This document shows, one piece after another, positions 19,830-28,186 of a DNA stretch of 38,523 nucleotides. Origin of the DNA: Alcaligenaceae bacterium (lineage in GTDB: Bacteria; Pseudomonadota; Gammaproteobacteria; Burkholderiales; Burkholderiaceae_B); the NCBI GenBank assembly GCA_013416445.1, contig JACCER010000027.1, forward strand, positions 1 to 38,523, given 5' to 3'. Both the position numbers and the translations under genes were made by a program. The notes under the pieces were generated by a model. It did not search any database, was not told where the DNA came from, and was given only the letters and a program-made list of their open reading frames with translations. Position 1 is the first letter of the stretch. Each line of letters begins with the position of its first letter.

Positions 19830-20471
19830 CTAACTGCCTTCGTTGTATGGTGCAAAGCGCCCGGTGATTGGGTCGCGGATAAAAAGCACCCCTGTGCCAA
19901 CGCCAAAGTAAGCGCCATGCAAGGCTAGCTCTCCGGCTTCAACGGCGTCGTGCACTGCGGGAAATGTCATCAAATTTTCAAGGCTATAGTCGACTACAGC
20001 CCACTCTAGGCGTGTTATCCATCCTTGTCGGTCGTCGGTGGGAGGGCCGACACGCTCGGCGACCGGCGCAATCTGCGACATCCATTTGCCAATGAAGTCG
20101 CGTTTCGACAACGGAGGGGCGTTGTTGGCAAAAGCGGAAACGCCGCCGCAGCTTGCGTGGCCAAGCACCACGATATGTTTGACTTTCAAGGCATTGACGC
20201 CGAACTCGATTGCTGCGCTGGTACCGTGAAATGATGTCTCGGTATCTGGTTCGCAGGGTGGGACAAGATTGGCGATATTGCGTATTACAAATATTTCGCC
20301 AGGGTGCGCGTCAAAGATCGTTTCCGGAGCTACGCGGGAGTCGCCGCAGCCAATGACCATGATCTCGGGGTGTTGCCCGGACCTGGCGAGTTCTTCATAG
20401 CGTTCCCGCTCGTGGGGAAGGCGCCCGTTTAAAAATGATTGATATCCGGAAGTTAGCCTGGATGGAAACAC
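19830..20471 (-). CDS. beta-class carbonic anhydrase
   Basis: Zinc enzyme that interconverts CO2 and bicarbonate. The ligands are visible in CGDSRVAPE (Cys42, Asp44, Arg46) and HASCGG (His105, Cys108), numbered from the chosen start. That start is a GTG at 20471 with AAGGAA seven bases upstream, giving 213 aa, the normal size. An in-frame ATG at 20555 would add 28 polar residues with no family counterpart that I recognise and lacks a comparable ribosome binding site. It converges with the GST gene. Confidence 0.9.
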   Translation of the reverse strand: MFPSRLTSGYQSFLNGRLPHERERYEELARSGQHPEIMVIGCGDSRVAPETIFDAHPGEIFVIRNIANLVPPCEPDTETSFHGTSAAIEFGVNALKVKHIVVLGHASCGGVSAFANNAPPLSKRDFIGKWMSQIAPVAERVGPPTDDRQGWITRLEWAVVDYSLENLMTFPAVHDAVEAGELALHGAYFGVGTGVLFIRDPITGRFAPYNEGS

Positions 20472-20664
20472 GTGTAGTTCCTTTTGTTGTTGGAGGCTTA
20501 TGGATTTTACGCTTGTATGGTTGCGTAACTGACAGTGGCGCGTTTTTTTTTCCAAATTATGGATAGAGCCTCATGTGGTAAAACCTTAAAAAATGATATT
20601 TTAAAATTATATATATGGCCATGCAGTGCCATTTCACATCCCATTTTCCAATAGAGAATCACAC

Positions 20665-20967
20665 ATGAGCCAGGAAGCCAATAAAATCAAAATCGCGGTT
20701 ACCCAGGGCAAGCAGCGGTTTTTCGCGCTTCATCCAGAACTGTTGCTGGAGGTTGACGCCATCAGCGAGCAAGATGCCGTTGCGGCGGGCTCTGGCCTGG
20801 ATGAATTGCGTGAGCTTGCCAAATACCGGGCAATTTCCGGCTTCGCCAAAAGAGCAGGCAAAGACAGCTTGCTGATGCTGATGGAGCTAGGTTCAGATTC
20901 AAAAGAAGAATTTGACCAACTGGTTGCAGCCCAGAACATTCATATAAAAAAATCTATAGGTATGTAG
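20665..20967 (+). CDS. hypothetical protein, 100 aa
   Basis: I do not recognise this protein. From the ATG at 20665 it is a soluble, acidic, mainly helical 100-residue product beginning MSQEANKIKIAVTQGKQRFF, with no signal peptide or membrane segment. An in-frame ATG at 20626 would add 13 residues and is less likely. It stands alone, divergent from the carbonic anhydrase gene over an AT-rich gap. Codon use matches the core genes around it. Confidence 0.7.
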   Translation: MSQEANKIKIAVTQGKQRFFALHPELLLEVDAISEQDAVAAGSGLDELRELAKYRAISGFAKRAGKDSLLMLMELGSDSKEEFDQLVAAQNIHIKKSIGM

Positions 20968-21066
20968 CCATATCCATCAAGCTGCCAATACCCCTTCAAT
21001 TTGACGTGCAGCCGCCTCTGGTGTGCTGCTGAAGCCGATAGCCATGCGGGATGGGCATTATCTGCG

Positions 21067-21495
21067 TTATTGGGCTGGTATTACTTTTTGCCTGAGCTTG
21101 TCATAGCCCAGGTTAAAGAAAAAGGCATAAGGCAGGTAAAAAAGCACCAACCCGATGTCGAGCACCAGTGCATGCCATAGGGTGGTGTCCAGCCACCAGG
21201 CGACGAAAGGAATGGCAGCAAAGATCAGGCCCAGTTCGAAGCCGCAGGCGTGTATGGCCCTTACCCATAAGGAGCGCTCGAAACGGTAGCATGCTTGCAG
21301 CTTATCGAAAAGCCAGTTGTAGATCATGTTCCATGTCACGGCCATGGTGGCGATAACGGCAGTGAGCACGCCCATGCTTTGTATTGAGTTGCCTGTGAGC
21401 CAAGCTGCCAGAGGGGCAGAGATGCCTATGGCCAGAATTTCAAATAACAGGGCGTGTATGGTTCTTTCTGTGAAACTGCGTTCATACACTTGCAT
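21067..21495 (-). CDS. PACE-family multidrug/biocide efflux transporter
   Basis: Small inner-membrane protein of 142 aa with four predicted helices arranged as two repeated pairs. The first pair begins RTIHALLFE and the second RAIHACGFELG. WNMIYNWLFD closes the first pair and AFFFNLGYDKLR the second, the pattern of the bacterial transmembrane pair (AceI/PACE) family. Known members export chlorhexidine or short-chain diamines by proton antiport. Substrate inferred only at family level. Confidence 0.9.
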   Translation of the reverse strand: MQVYERSFTERTIHALLFEILAIGISAPLAAWLTGNSIQSMGVLTAVIATMAVTWNMIYNWLFDKLQACYRFERSLWVRAIHACGFELGLIFAAIPFVAWWLDTTLWHALVLDIGLVLFYLPYAFFFNLGYDKLRQKVIPAQ

Positions 21496-21563
21496 TGCAT
21501 CTTTCCAGGGATGGTGTCGTCACCACAGTCGAGAGAGTAAAGCGAGGTCGTCCCCGCCAATTC

Positions 21564-21600
21564 GTAGGCCGAATTAGGCGCGCCAGCGCCGTAATCGGAT
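21564..21600. repeat. dispersed palindromic repeat, copy 4 (diverged)
   Basis: GTAGGCCGAATTA, then a GCGCGCCAGCGCC spacer, then TAATCGGAT. It matches copies 1-3 in layout, including the GTAGG lead and the AACAAGGC trailer, but with substitutions in the arms. It lies between the PACE gene and the glutaredoxin-like gene. Confidence 0.6.
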
Positions 21601-21665
21601 AAACAAGGCAGCAAAATAATAAGATAACAAGACGTTGCGGCAAAGTATTATTTCGGTTGACACCG

Positions 21666-22061
21666 TCACGCAATTGCTGCGAAGCGCTGTTCCAGGTAGG
21701 CAATGATGTCATTGGATTCATACAGCCAGCGCGACTGGCCTTCTTCCTGGATATGCAGGCAGGGGACCTTGATTTTGCCGCCGCCTGCCAGCAGGCGTTC
21801 GCGTTGTACAGGGTCATTTTTGGCATCGTGCAGCGTGATCGGCACATTCAGGCGATGTATGGCGCGGCGCGTTTTAACGCAGAACGGGCAAGCATGAAAC
21901 TGGTAGAGCGCGAGGTCGGCAGCGGCTTTGGCTACCGCTGCTTGGCCTGTTGCGGAACGACGTTGCGCGCGCGGGCGGCTAAGGGCGTCACCAAGCACAA
22001 TCAACTGGCCTAGGCCGACACGCAAGGCTTTTATCAACATAAGAACGATCTCGAAAGACAA
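21666..22061 (-). CDS. glutaredoxin / GST N-terminal domain protein
   Basis: Protein of 131 aa. The C-terminal ~80 residues form a glutaredoxin-like fold with the redox pair C58-P-F-C61 in YQFHACPFCVKTRRAI, the cis-proline segment KVPCL, and LYESNDIIAYLEQRF. The N-terminal ~50 residues are an extension with a hydrophobic stretch (about residues 5-24), possibly a membrane anchor or signal-anchor. It is probably a thiol-disulfide oxidoreductase. Partner and substrate are unknown. Confidence 0.85.
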   Translation of the reverse strand: MSFEIVLMLIKALRVGLGQLIVLGDALSRPRAQRRSATGQAAVAKAAADLALYQFHACPFCVKTRRAIHRLNVPITLHDAKNDPVQRERLLAGGGKIKVPCLHIQEEGQSRWLYESNDIIAYLEQRFAAIA

Positions 22062-22182
22062 GTAGAGGCTGCCAAGTCTACCTCATTCATGCAAACCTAA
22101 AAAAGTTCGATGCACTTGGCTATGAATCGCTCAAAGAACCTTAAGTGCGCAAGCTTATTAGGGTTGTGTGAGATGACCGAGG

Positions 22183-22220
22183 CTTATCCCTAGGGTTATA
22201 CACAGGATGTGGGGATAAGT
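22183..22220. repeat. DnaA-box-containing repeat, copy A
   Basis: The inverted ends CTTATCCC and GGGGATAAGT bracket the core GTTATACACAGG. The core matches the DnaA-box consensus TTATNCACA at 22196-22204. Related copies are at 22674-22710 and 28718-28763. Confidence 0.7.
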
Positions 22221-22254
22221 TCCCTAGTGCAAGTGCCTGCCGCTTGGGGTTTAA

Positions 22255-22512
22255 TCAAGGCTTGAGCCTGAACCCGTTATCGATGCCCCATTTATCTATG
22301 CGCTTTAGCCATACGGTATGGCATGTTTTGCACAAGTACTGCTTTTCAAAAGCGCCGTCCAGGGATGCAGGGTGCTGCTGATCTTGCAGCTGCATGTCGA
22401 AATGAGGGAGAGTCCCACCGGTGCCCAGTGGTAGTCGATGGCAGGAAGGGCATATCAAGTCAGTTTGGCTATCGTTTTTTTCTATGGCACTACGGAATTT
22501 ACTCAGATTCAT
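22255..22512 (-). CDS. small zinc-ribbon-like hypothetical protein, 85 aa
   Basis: I do not recognise a named family. Two cysteine pairs, CPSC near residue 21 and CKTC near residue 61, are spaced as in zinc ribbons. The second pair sits in QYLCKTCHTVWLKRIDKWG. A clear ribosome binding site AAGGA lies five bases before the ATG, which supports translation. DnaA-box repeats lie on both sides (22183 and 22674). Confidence 0.7.
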   Translation of the reverse strand: MNLSKFRSAIEKNDSQTDLICPSCHRLPLGTGGTLPHFDMQLQDQQHPASLDGAFEKQYLCKTCHTVWLKRIDKWGIDNGFRLKP

Positions 22513-22673
22513 TAGTCCTTGCTTATGACGGGAGATACCTGAGAATTGTAGGGCTGACTATGGTTTTTGACTGTCAAGCTTTGAAAATCGCTTCCCTATG
22601 CGCTGGATGAGCTTGATTTGTTCAGCGGCCTGTCATGCCCGTGTTCACTGGGCGCTTTGCATCTGTCCCCGTG

Positions 22674-22710
22674 TTATCCCCGGAGTTATTCACAGATGCT
22701 GGGGATAAGT
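22674..22710. repeat. DnaA-box-containing repeat, copy B
   Basis: TTATCCCC and GGGGATAAGT arms bracket AGTTATTCACAGATGCT. A TTATTCACA box lies at 22686-22694. It sits in the 266-base gap between the two small minus-strand genes. Confidence 0.7.
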
Positions 22711-22778
22711 GCCGCGCTCAGCGCCAATCTGACCTACGAAGGCCAAGTTGTTGGCGCCAAGAGGATTAGCCATACCGT

Positions 22779-23021
22779 TTAGTTGCCGTGATCGGCAAGT
22801 GGGTGCGTTTGCGCTTGTTTTTCCAGCAAGGCTTGAAGCTGAGGCAGTGTGTTTAGCAGCGCCTTGCCGCTAGCTGGCGTGAGCAGCAGCTTCTGAAAGA
22901 TCTGGATGGCGTGCTCGCCAGATTTGTAGTTGGCTAGTGCCTTGATGGATACGAGGCCTGTTTGCGGATCAAGGTCGAACTCAAGGGGGGTGTCGATATT
23001 GTGGGGAACAATACGTGTCAT
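22779..23021 (-). CDS. hypothetical protein, 80 aa
   Basis: I do not recognise this protein. It has 80 residues beginning MTRIVPHNIDTPLEFDLD, is predicted alpha/helical and soluble, and ends in a glutamine-rich, charged helix. AAGGA lies nine bases before the ATG. It is monocistronic and divergent from nagB. Confidence 0.6.
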   Translation of the reverse strand: MTRIVPHNIDTPLEFDLDPQTGLVSIKALANYKSGEHAIQIFQKLLLTPASGKALLNTLPQLQALLEKQAQTHPLADHGN

Positions 23022-23076
23022 GCGAAGGAATCCTTTACCTGTTTTTGTGAGCTGCCGGGGTTATCTGTTGTGATTG

Positions 23077-23108
23077 GCATTGCGTTCGATAATAACGCAA
23101 TGCTTTTT
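23077..23108 (+). terminator. terminator-like hairpin upstream of nagB
   Basis: A perfect 10-bp stem GCATTGCGTT/AACGCAATGC with a 7-base loop is followed by TTTTT on the plus strand. No annotated plus-strand gene precedes it within 2 kb. It may end a short antisense or untranslated RNA, or act as a leader structure about 190 bases upstream of nagB. Confidence 0.6.
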
Positions 23109-23296
23109 CATGGGGGCGGGCGCATTAAACATCCCCTTGAAACCAGGTTCAAAACAATGGTGTAGAAGCTTGATCCTCCATCCTTTGATTGCATGCAAAC
23201 AAGCCCTATGTGTTTACCCGTGCTACGATTCGATGCGTTTTCCCAGTAGCCATTCAATGCCCGACCTCATATTGTGCAAAGGCGAGGCCATAGCCC

Positions 23297-24067
23297 ATGT
23301 TTCTTATTTTTTCCGACACCACTTCCATCGCTGAATACGTCAGCACTATGCTGATCAACAAGATAAAAAGCAAACCTGGAATAGTCCTGGGTGCGGCGAC
23401 GGGCGGAACCATGGAGCCAATTTATGCGTGCTTTGTGGAGCAGGCTCGTCAACAGCAATTGGATATGTCTGGGCTGACTTCCTTCAATCTGGACGAGTAC
23501 GTAGGATTGAATGCCGATCATCCGAAAAGCTATGCAGCCTATATGCATCAGCACCTGTTCAGGCACGTGGGCTTTGATGAGTCCCGGCATTACCTGCCAA
23601 ATGGTCAGGCTCAAAACCTGGAAGAGCATTGTTTGGAGTATTCCGCCAAGATACGGCAAGTCGGCGGCATAGACTTGCAATTGCTGGGTGTGGGAGGCAA
23701 TGGGCACATTGGTTTCAATGAACCTGGTACGGCCTTCGATAGCCGTTGCCATGTCGTGCAGCTGTCTGAGCGCACCCGCCTGGACAACAGCCGGTTTTTT
23801 GCTAAAAACGCAATTGTTCCCGCGTCGGCCATCACCATGGGGATGCAAGACATCATGGATGCCCGCGAGATCCTGCTAATTGCAACCGGGGAAACCAAGG
23901 CGGCAATCTTGGCTGAGTACTATCAAAACGACATCACTGAAGCCATTCCCTTTACCTTATTGAAACGGCATCCTCGAACTACAATCATTCTTGATGAGGC
24001 TGCGGCAAGCTTGTTGCCCGACAGTGCCAAACGCAGTGCCACTGCAGGGCGGCTAATCGCTGATTAG
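23297..24067 (+). CDS. nagB: glucosamine-6-phosphate deaminase
   Basis: Converts glucosamine-6-phosphate to fructose-6-phosphate and ammonia. It has 256 aa, with the phosphate-binding loop GAATGGTMEP near residue 32, the catalytic-base segment LDEYVGL (Asp66), and the active-site GVGGNGHIGFNEPG (His137, Glu142). It ends TAGRLIAD. No nagA or sugar transporter is adjacent. The gene ends 4 bases into the convergent beta-lactamase-like gene. The TTPE-free loop (TGG rather than TGS) is a mild deviation from E. coli NagB. Confidence 0.92.
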   Translation: MFLIFSDTTSIAEYVSTMLINKIKSKPGIVLGAATGGTMEPIYACFVEQARQQQLDMSGLTSFNLDEYVGLNADHPKSYAAYMHQHLFRHVGFDESRHYLPNGQAQNLEEHCLEYSAKIRQVGGIDLQLLGVGGNGHIGFNEPGTAFDSRCHVVQLSERTRLDNSRFFAKNAIVPASAITMGMQDIMDAREILLIATGETKAAILAEYYQNDITEAIPFTLLKRHPRTTIILDEAAASLLPDSAKRSATAGRLIAD

Positions 24068-25587
24068 CGTCTCGTCCAGGTGCCAAGCCCGTTGCCATTG
24101 AATACCTCTATTTCCAAGCCTTGCATCATGCCGCCAGGGCTTACAGCAAAGCGCACGGCAGAGCGCGAGTCCGGAGAGGCCAGTTCGCCGCCCGGCTCGA
24201 ACACGAAGACATTGCCATCCCAATGCAACAATGGAAATTCTTGGCCAGCCGGGCTCATCACCAACGTCAGTTGACCGCCGCGACTTTCGATTTTTGCGTC
24301 ACCATAATAGGTGTTAGCGTAGGTGCCAACGTAAGCATGGGGTTCAAGGGATGGGGCAGGGTGGTTGGGGAAGGGCTTGCCTGAGAGATCTCCCGTTGGA
24401 GCAGTGATCGAGGCAAGGGCGGTTTTATAGAGCGCTAGCCAATCACGGGTGATCTTTCCGAACTGTACAAGATCCAGATACATCATGCTTAGGGCCTCAG
24501 CAGCACCGACAGGTACGGCGTTGGTCAAGACGACGATGCCAGTATCGGCTTCGGGAAGCAGGCTGAATGTCGTGGCTGCGCCAAGCAGGAACGCGCCAGA
24601 GTGGGTGAGCTGAGTTTTGCCGGATGCTGAAGTCGAGACAATAAACCCGTAACCATAATGACTGGCAGGGCTGTTTTGTGTGGCTGGCGATGATAAAAAT
24701 TGAGGGCTAATTGCGGGCAGCAACGCTTCCTGCGGGATGATTTGTTGGTCTTGATACTTGCCCTCGTTCAAAACCAGAGTCATCCAGGTTGCCATGTCGA
24801 GCACGTTGGAGCTTACGCCGCCTGCAGGCGATTCCGGGTCCGTCCGGCTTGGAGGGCCTGGCTGGAAGACGCCATTGCGCCAAATATGCGGGGAGGCGCG
24901 ATTGGGTCGCGCCATGAAGTCAGTGTAGCGGGAACTGGTGGCGTTCATGCCGAGCGGGCGATATAGCACCTGATCAGACAGGCTCTCCCAGTTGGTGTTG
25001 GAAGCGACCGCAACGGATTGTGCTGCAGCTGTCATGCCGAAGTTGGTGTAGGCGTAGCGACTACGTAACGGTGCCGTCGGCAGCAGATGCAATCGCTCTA
25101 GAATTTGTCTACGGTCATAGCCTAACGCTTCTAGTTCGTCGCCAGCATGGTCAGGCAATCCTGATCGATGAGCATAGAGATCGCCAACCGTGACTTGGGC
25201 TGAGGCAATGGGGTCCTGGAGAGAAAGCCACGGCAGATGCTGCTGCACCGGCGTATCCCAGGAAATGAGCCCTTTACCGACCTGAGCCGCGACTACTGTG
25301 GCGCCGATGGGTTTGGAGACTGAGGCCAATTGGAACACCGTGTGGGCATCGATGGGTGTGCTGTCCCCGAGCCGACGCACGCCAAAGCCTTTGGCGTAGA
25401 CGGTTTTTCCTTGGTGTACGACAGCAACGGCAAGACCAGGCACGCCCGAGTTCATCAGCACTTCAGCGGCTAGCTGATCGAGCTGCGCTACGGCACGCGT
25501 GACATCGGAGGAAGGGGACGCTTCGCTTTTGCTGCACGCAGCCAGCGCCAAGAGTGGCATGAGTACTATTGCTTGATAAACTTTCAA
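24064..25587 (-). CDS. class-C beta-lactamase-family serine hydrolase, lipoprotein
   Basis: Predicted exported lipoprotein of 507 aa. The signal peptide ends in LALAAC with the lipidated Cys18. The beta-lactamase/DD-peptidase fold is identified by S89-V-S-K92 (S-x-x-K) and Y181-T-N183 (Y-x-N), with HSGAFLLGAATTF supplying the third motif region. A C-terminal ~100-residue domain follows, as in penicillin-binding-protein-4*/esterase-like members. The start is TTG with AAGGA nine bases upstream. It could be an esterase, a D-aminopeptidase or a peptidoglycan hydrolase; beta-lactam resistance is not implied. Confidence 0.9.
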   Translation of the reverse strand: MKVYQAIVLMPLLALAACSKSEASPSSDVTRAVAQLDQLAAEVLMNSGVPGLAVAVVHQGKTVYAKGFGVRRLGDSTPIDAHTVFQLASVSKPIGATVVAAQVGKGLISWDTPVQQHLPWLSLQDPIASAQVTVGDLYAHRSGLPDHAGDELEALGYDRRQILERLHLLPTAPLRSRYAYTNFGMTAAAQSVAVASNTNWESLSDQVLYRPLGMNATSSRYTDFMARPNRASPHIWRNGVFQPGPPSRTDPESPAGGVSSNVLDMATWMTLVLNEGKYQDQQIIPQEALLPAISPQFLSSPATQNSPASHYGYGFIVSTSASGKTQLTHSGAFLLGAATTFSLLPEADTGIVVLTNAVPVGAAEALSMMYLDLVQFGKITRDWLALYKTALASITAPTGDLSGKPFPNHPAPSLEPHAYVGTYANTYYGDAKIESRGGQLTLVMSPAGQEFPLLHWDGNVFVFEPGGELASPDSRSAVRFAVSPGGMMQGLEIEVFNGNGLGTWTRR

Positions 25588-25736
25588 CTCGCTAGTCCTT
25601 TCGCCGTTTTGCAGTCTGCCTTCTTGCTTGGTATCTGCATTGCGTTCGCAAAAAAATAAGAAAAGGTCTTCCCTGCCGAAATGCTCTCACAAAAACACAT
25701 TACGTTCAATCATGGCTCCGCGAGCCGCTAAATGAA

Positions 25737-26760
25737 CTACAGCGCAAGGTGAGCCAGATTGCCCCTGATACCATCAAAGATTGTGTCCACGATACGAGTG
25801 GGAAAGCCTTCCGGAATTTTCTCTTGCACAAGGGTGATTGCACCTTCTGCGATACCTGGTAACTCGTCTAGGATGGCCGTTGTAGGCTCTACGCCGATAT
25901 ACCGTTCGCCCACAGCAAGCCAATGCCTCCGGTAGATTTCGCGCATACGGTAGTGAGCATTTTTAGTGCGCAAAGCCATGGTCATTTTGACGTTTCGCAG
26001 GTGCACCTGATTGGCGCCGCCTCCTACCCAAGGCCAGGCAGACAGTACATCGTAGAGCGGGGCCAGCTTGAATGTCCCCCTCGGAGCAATCGCTAAGCTG
26101 AAATTCTTGGCGTGACCGTCGGTAGCCGCAAGAAGCCAAAAGTACAGCAACGCCTTGAAGAAGGTCTGCCGGTCATTTCTCGCGTTAGCAGAACCGCGAA
26201 GAAGGCCCATCATGCCCGACACACCTGGTCCGCCATCCCACTCATACTTGAGATGCGATGGCAATCCTTGTGCCTGCAGCAGGTTCTCGTGAGGGATGCG
26301 AACAATCCAGCCGTCTGGATGAGCACTGCGGTCAAATCGCTCGACGATGAGCACCCGCTGGTCTTCGAACTGAGCTATCTGGGTTTTCGCAATAGGCAGC
26401 CCCATTGCCCTCAATAGCTCCATCGAGAGCCATTCGTTCTCTATGGAGTGCTGCAGGTCATAGCGGGTGTTTCCGGCCAGGCCCAGCGGTAACTTGAAGA
26501 TGTGAGTAGTTGGCGTTGCACCGAGAGGTACGTGCCAAGAACCTTTATGCCAAAGAAGGGCTGTTTTCTCTTGTGCGCCCGCTAATGAGAAGCGAAAGTC
26601 GTCATTGGAGCCATCTCCCGTCGACATTATCGCGCCTCTTAGGTGCTCTGCAACTTCCGCTTCAGTTAAGGCTCTGCCGTAAATGGATTTCACATCCGGA
26701 GGCGGAGAATTCTCCGGAAGTAGCTGTACGGCGCCCGCGGCATCCCGGCCAATGCAAGGT
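25737..26760 (-). pseudogene. hipA-family kinase gene, 5'-truncated
   Basis: HipA-type serine/threonine kinase, the toxin of hipBA modules that phosphorylates a translation factor. The kinase core is present: FSLAGAQEKTALL, the catalytic DGHAKNFSL and LAPLYDVLSAWP. However, the family sequence begins abruptly at CIGRDAAGAVQLLPE, and the N-terminal ~60-80 residues and the hipB antitoxin gene are missing. The open frame continues upstream to a TTG at 26825, but those codons are out-of-frame SSB sequence. The break at about 26755 coincides with the end of recognisable SSB sequence. Whether a shortened protein is made is unknown. Confidence 0.85.
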
Positions 26761-27000
26761 GCCAGTGGGCTTACCCTCTCTCGAGAGATAAAAATCTGTT
26801 TTGAGCTTACCAGTGACCTTGACAAAGTCGCCCTTAGTCAGCCCAGGGTCTTCGTCCTTCATGATACGTACCGTGTACCACGTTGGGTTTTTGTCCGGCC
26901 CTCGCTGTGACTCTGCGAGCCGCAGTTCGTAGTAGCCCTTCTGGCTTAGCTTGCTCTCCTTGCGGGTCGGCTCAGTGGCAATATTTCCAAAAACCTGCAT
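26662..27000 (-). CDS. single-stranded-DNA-binding-like protein, 3' end replaced by hipA junction
   Basis: From the ATG at 27000 (AAGGA nine bases upstream) the first 82 residues read as a small OB-fold ssDNA-binding protein of the type carried by integrative elements and phages: MQVFGNIATEPTRKES, then TWYTVRIMKDEDPG and FVKVTGKLKTDFYLSREGK. After residue 82 the frame runs into hipA DNA and adds about 30 unrelated residues before a chance stop. The native C-terminus is therefore lost. It follows a small ORF at 27264 in the same direction. Confidence 0.75.
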   Translation of the reverse strand: MQVFGNIATEPTRKESKLSQKGYYELRLAESQRGPDKNPTWYTVRIMKDEDPGLTKGDFVKVTGKLKTDFYLSREGKPTGTLHWPGCRGRRTATSGEFSASGCEIHLRQSLN

Positions 27001-27036
27001 AATCAATGTCCTTATTCGAATAGGTGGTGAGAAAGT

Positions 27037-27264
27037 TCACCTACTACGTATATGCACCGACTCAAAAGAGGTGTCGATGCCGCCGGTATCCAGCGAATCA
27101 AAATCTAGATCAGTGCCGCGTCGACGGCTGATGATAGATTTACGAGCAAACGCCATCAAGGCCTCGGCGCTGTACCGCTCGCCTTGCAGGCCTGGCTCCA
27201 GATTCGCGATTAGATACTGAACCGAACACTGCTGAAAGAACTGGCTGATGGTACGGTCACTCAT
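27037..27264 (-). CDS. hypothetical protein, 75 aa (mobile-element type)
   Basis: Not recognised. It begins MSDRTISQFFQQCSVQYL and has a central AEALMAFARKSIISRRRG. A ribosome binding site AAGGG lies seven bases before the ATG. It is 36 bases upstream of the SSB-like gene on the same strand, so both likely come from one element operon. Confidence 0.6.
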   Translation of the reverse strand: MSDRTISQFFQQCSVQYLIANLEPGLQGERYSAEALMAFARKSIISRRRGTDLDFDSLDTGGIDTSFESVHIRSR

Positions 27265-27615
27265 GCCGCACCCTTGGATGGCACTTGTCTATTCACGCTG
27301 CTCACCCAATGCCGGGTGGGAGGCGGGCCCGGCCGATGCGAACCGCGAATGTGCAAACGACGGCCCAAATCCCGTCCATGGTTGAAGGTGGATCGCCCCA
27401 CCAGGCTCGCCGTCAAATTCAGCCACGAACATGATTAGGAGCTTAAGTAAGTGCCATTGGGTCTAAGGGAATGCTCGATTTTTTCTTTCTCTACGGAAAG
27501 CTTGCCAACATAAGCGCAGTTGGTGAAATTGAGTAGCTGATTTATTTTTCGTTATAGATCAGCTTGCACATAGCCGTCTAATGCGGCTATTTTTTTGGTC
27601 GACTTTCTTATAAGC
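27265..27615. other. 351-base stretch without a gene
   Basis: No supportable coding region. It contains a promoter-like pair TTGAGT (27529-27534) and TATAGA (27553-27558) with 18-base spacing, and directly behind it a terminator hairpin at 27570-27596. The first half is GC-rich, while the second is AT-rich, as if two sources join here. Confidence 0.5.
27570..27596 (+). terminator. orphan intrinsic terminator
   Basis: The stem ATAGCCG/CGGCTAT has a seven-base loop and is followed by seven T on the plus strand. No plus-strand gene precedes it within several kilobases. Confidence 0.7.
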
Positions 27616-27942
27616 TTAAAAATCCAACTGTTCCTGACTGATACCAAGTGCTGCTGCCATTTTTTCTAGGCTGGATTTACGCAGATTTTCACTATTTTCC
27701 TGTTGCGCATAAGCGGATTGGCTAATCCCTAGGCGGCTTGCTACTTCGGTTTGAGTTAGGCCGAGATGCTCACGCCATGCGCGCACAGGTGTTGCGCCGT
27801 CTACAGTGCGACTGATGACGTCGTTGGGAATGAGATTGCCACCCTGGGTACGACTAGCTATGTATTCATCGTAAGGGATGACTACAAAAGCCGGAGCACC
27901 GCTAGGGCCGTTAATGATTTGGATATTAGTAGGTGCGTTCAT
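27616..27942 (-). CDS. HTH (XRE) antitoxin of a type II toxin-antitoxin pair
   Basis: Antitoxin of 108 aa. Residues 68-105 form an XRE helix-turn-helix (LGLTQTEVASRLGISQSAYAQ). The N-terminal ~50 residues, with PAFVVIPYDEYIAS, look like the toxin-neutralising strand of Phd/RelB-type antitoxins. It overlaps the upstream toxin gene by 17 bases; the toxin-first order matches HigBA-like modules. It should bind its own promoter together with the toxin. Confidence 0.85.
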   Translation of the reverse strand: MNAPTNIQIINGPSGAPAFVVIPYDEYIASRTQGGNLIPNDVISRTVDGATPVRAWREHLGLTQTEVASRLGISQSAYAQQENSENLRKSSLEKMAAALGISQEQLDF

Positions 27943-28180
27943 CGTGCTTCCTCACTTCTTGAATTTCAATAATTTTGACTTCGACACCCCAGTCGAACAA
28001 GACTCTGTAATTGCCAATACGTAGGCGGTAGTTGTACTGATGGCTCGTTAGTGCCTTGATGTTCTGGCAGTCTGGCATTGCGGTCAGAGCATTAACGCCA
28101 TCGCGAATCGCTACCTGGTGTTGGCGGTCGATCTTGCGTAGCTGCTTGGCTGCCTTAGGGGTCCAGAGTATCGCGTTCAT
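27926..28180 (-). CDS. RelE/ParE-family toxin
   Basis: Toxin of 84 aa with the RelE/ParE fold pattern: WTPKAAKQLRKIDRQ, ALTSHQYNYRLRIGNYRVLFDW and a final IEIQEVRKHDERTY. RelE members cleave mRNA at the ribosome and ParE members poison gyrase. The histidine/arginine-rich end favours the RelE side, but this is not settled. It is the first gene of the pair. A TATAAT box lies only six bases upstream of the ATG and there is no Shine-Dalgarno sequence. Confidence 0.88.
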   Translation of the reverse strand: MNAILWTPKAAKQLRKIDRQHQVAIRDGVNALTAMPDCQNIKALTSHQYNYRLRIGNYRVLFDWGVEVKIIEIQEVRKHDERTY

Positions 28181-28186
28181 GGACTA

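Noticed and set aside
22183-22710. Chromosomal replication origin suggested by two DnaA-box repeats
   Set aside because: No dnaA, dnaN, gyrB or AT-rich unwinding region nearby. Boxes are too few and are part of a dispersed repeat.
24064-25587. Beta-lactam resistance gene
   Set aside because: Only the SxxK and YxN fold motifs are present, with a lipobox and extra domain typical of esterase/peptidase relatives. Resistance cannot be inferred.
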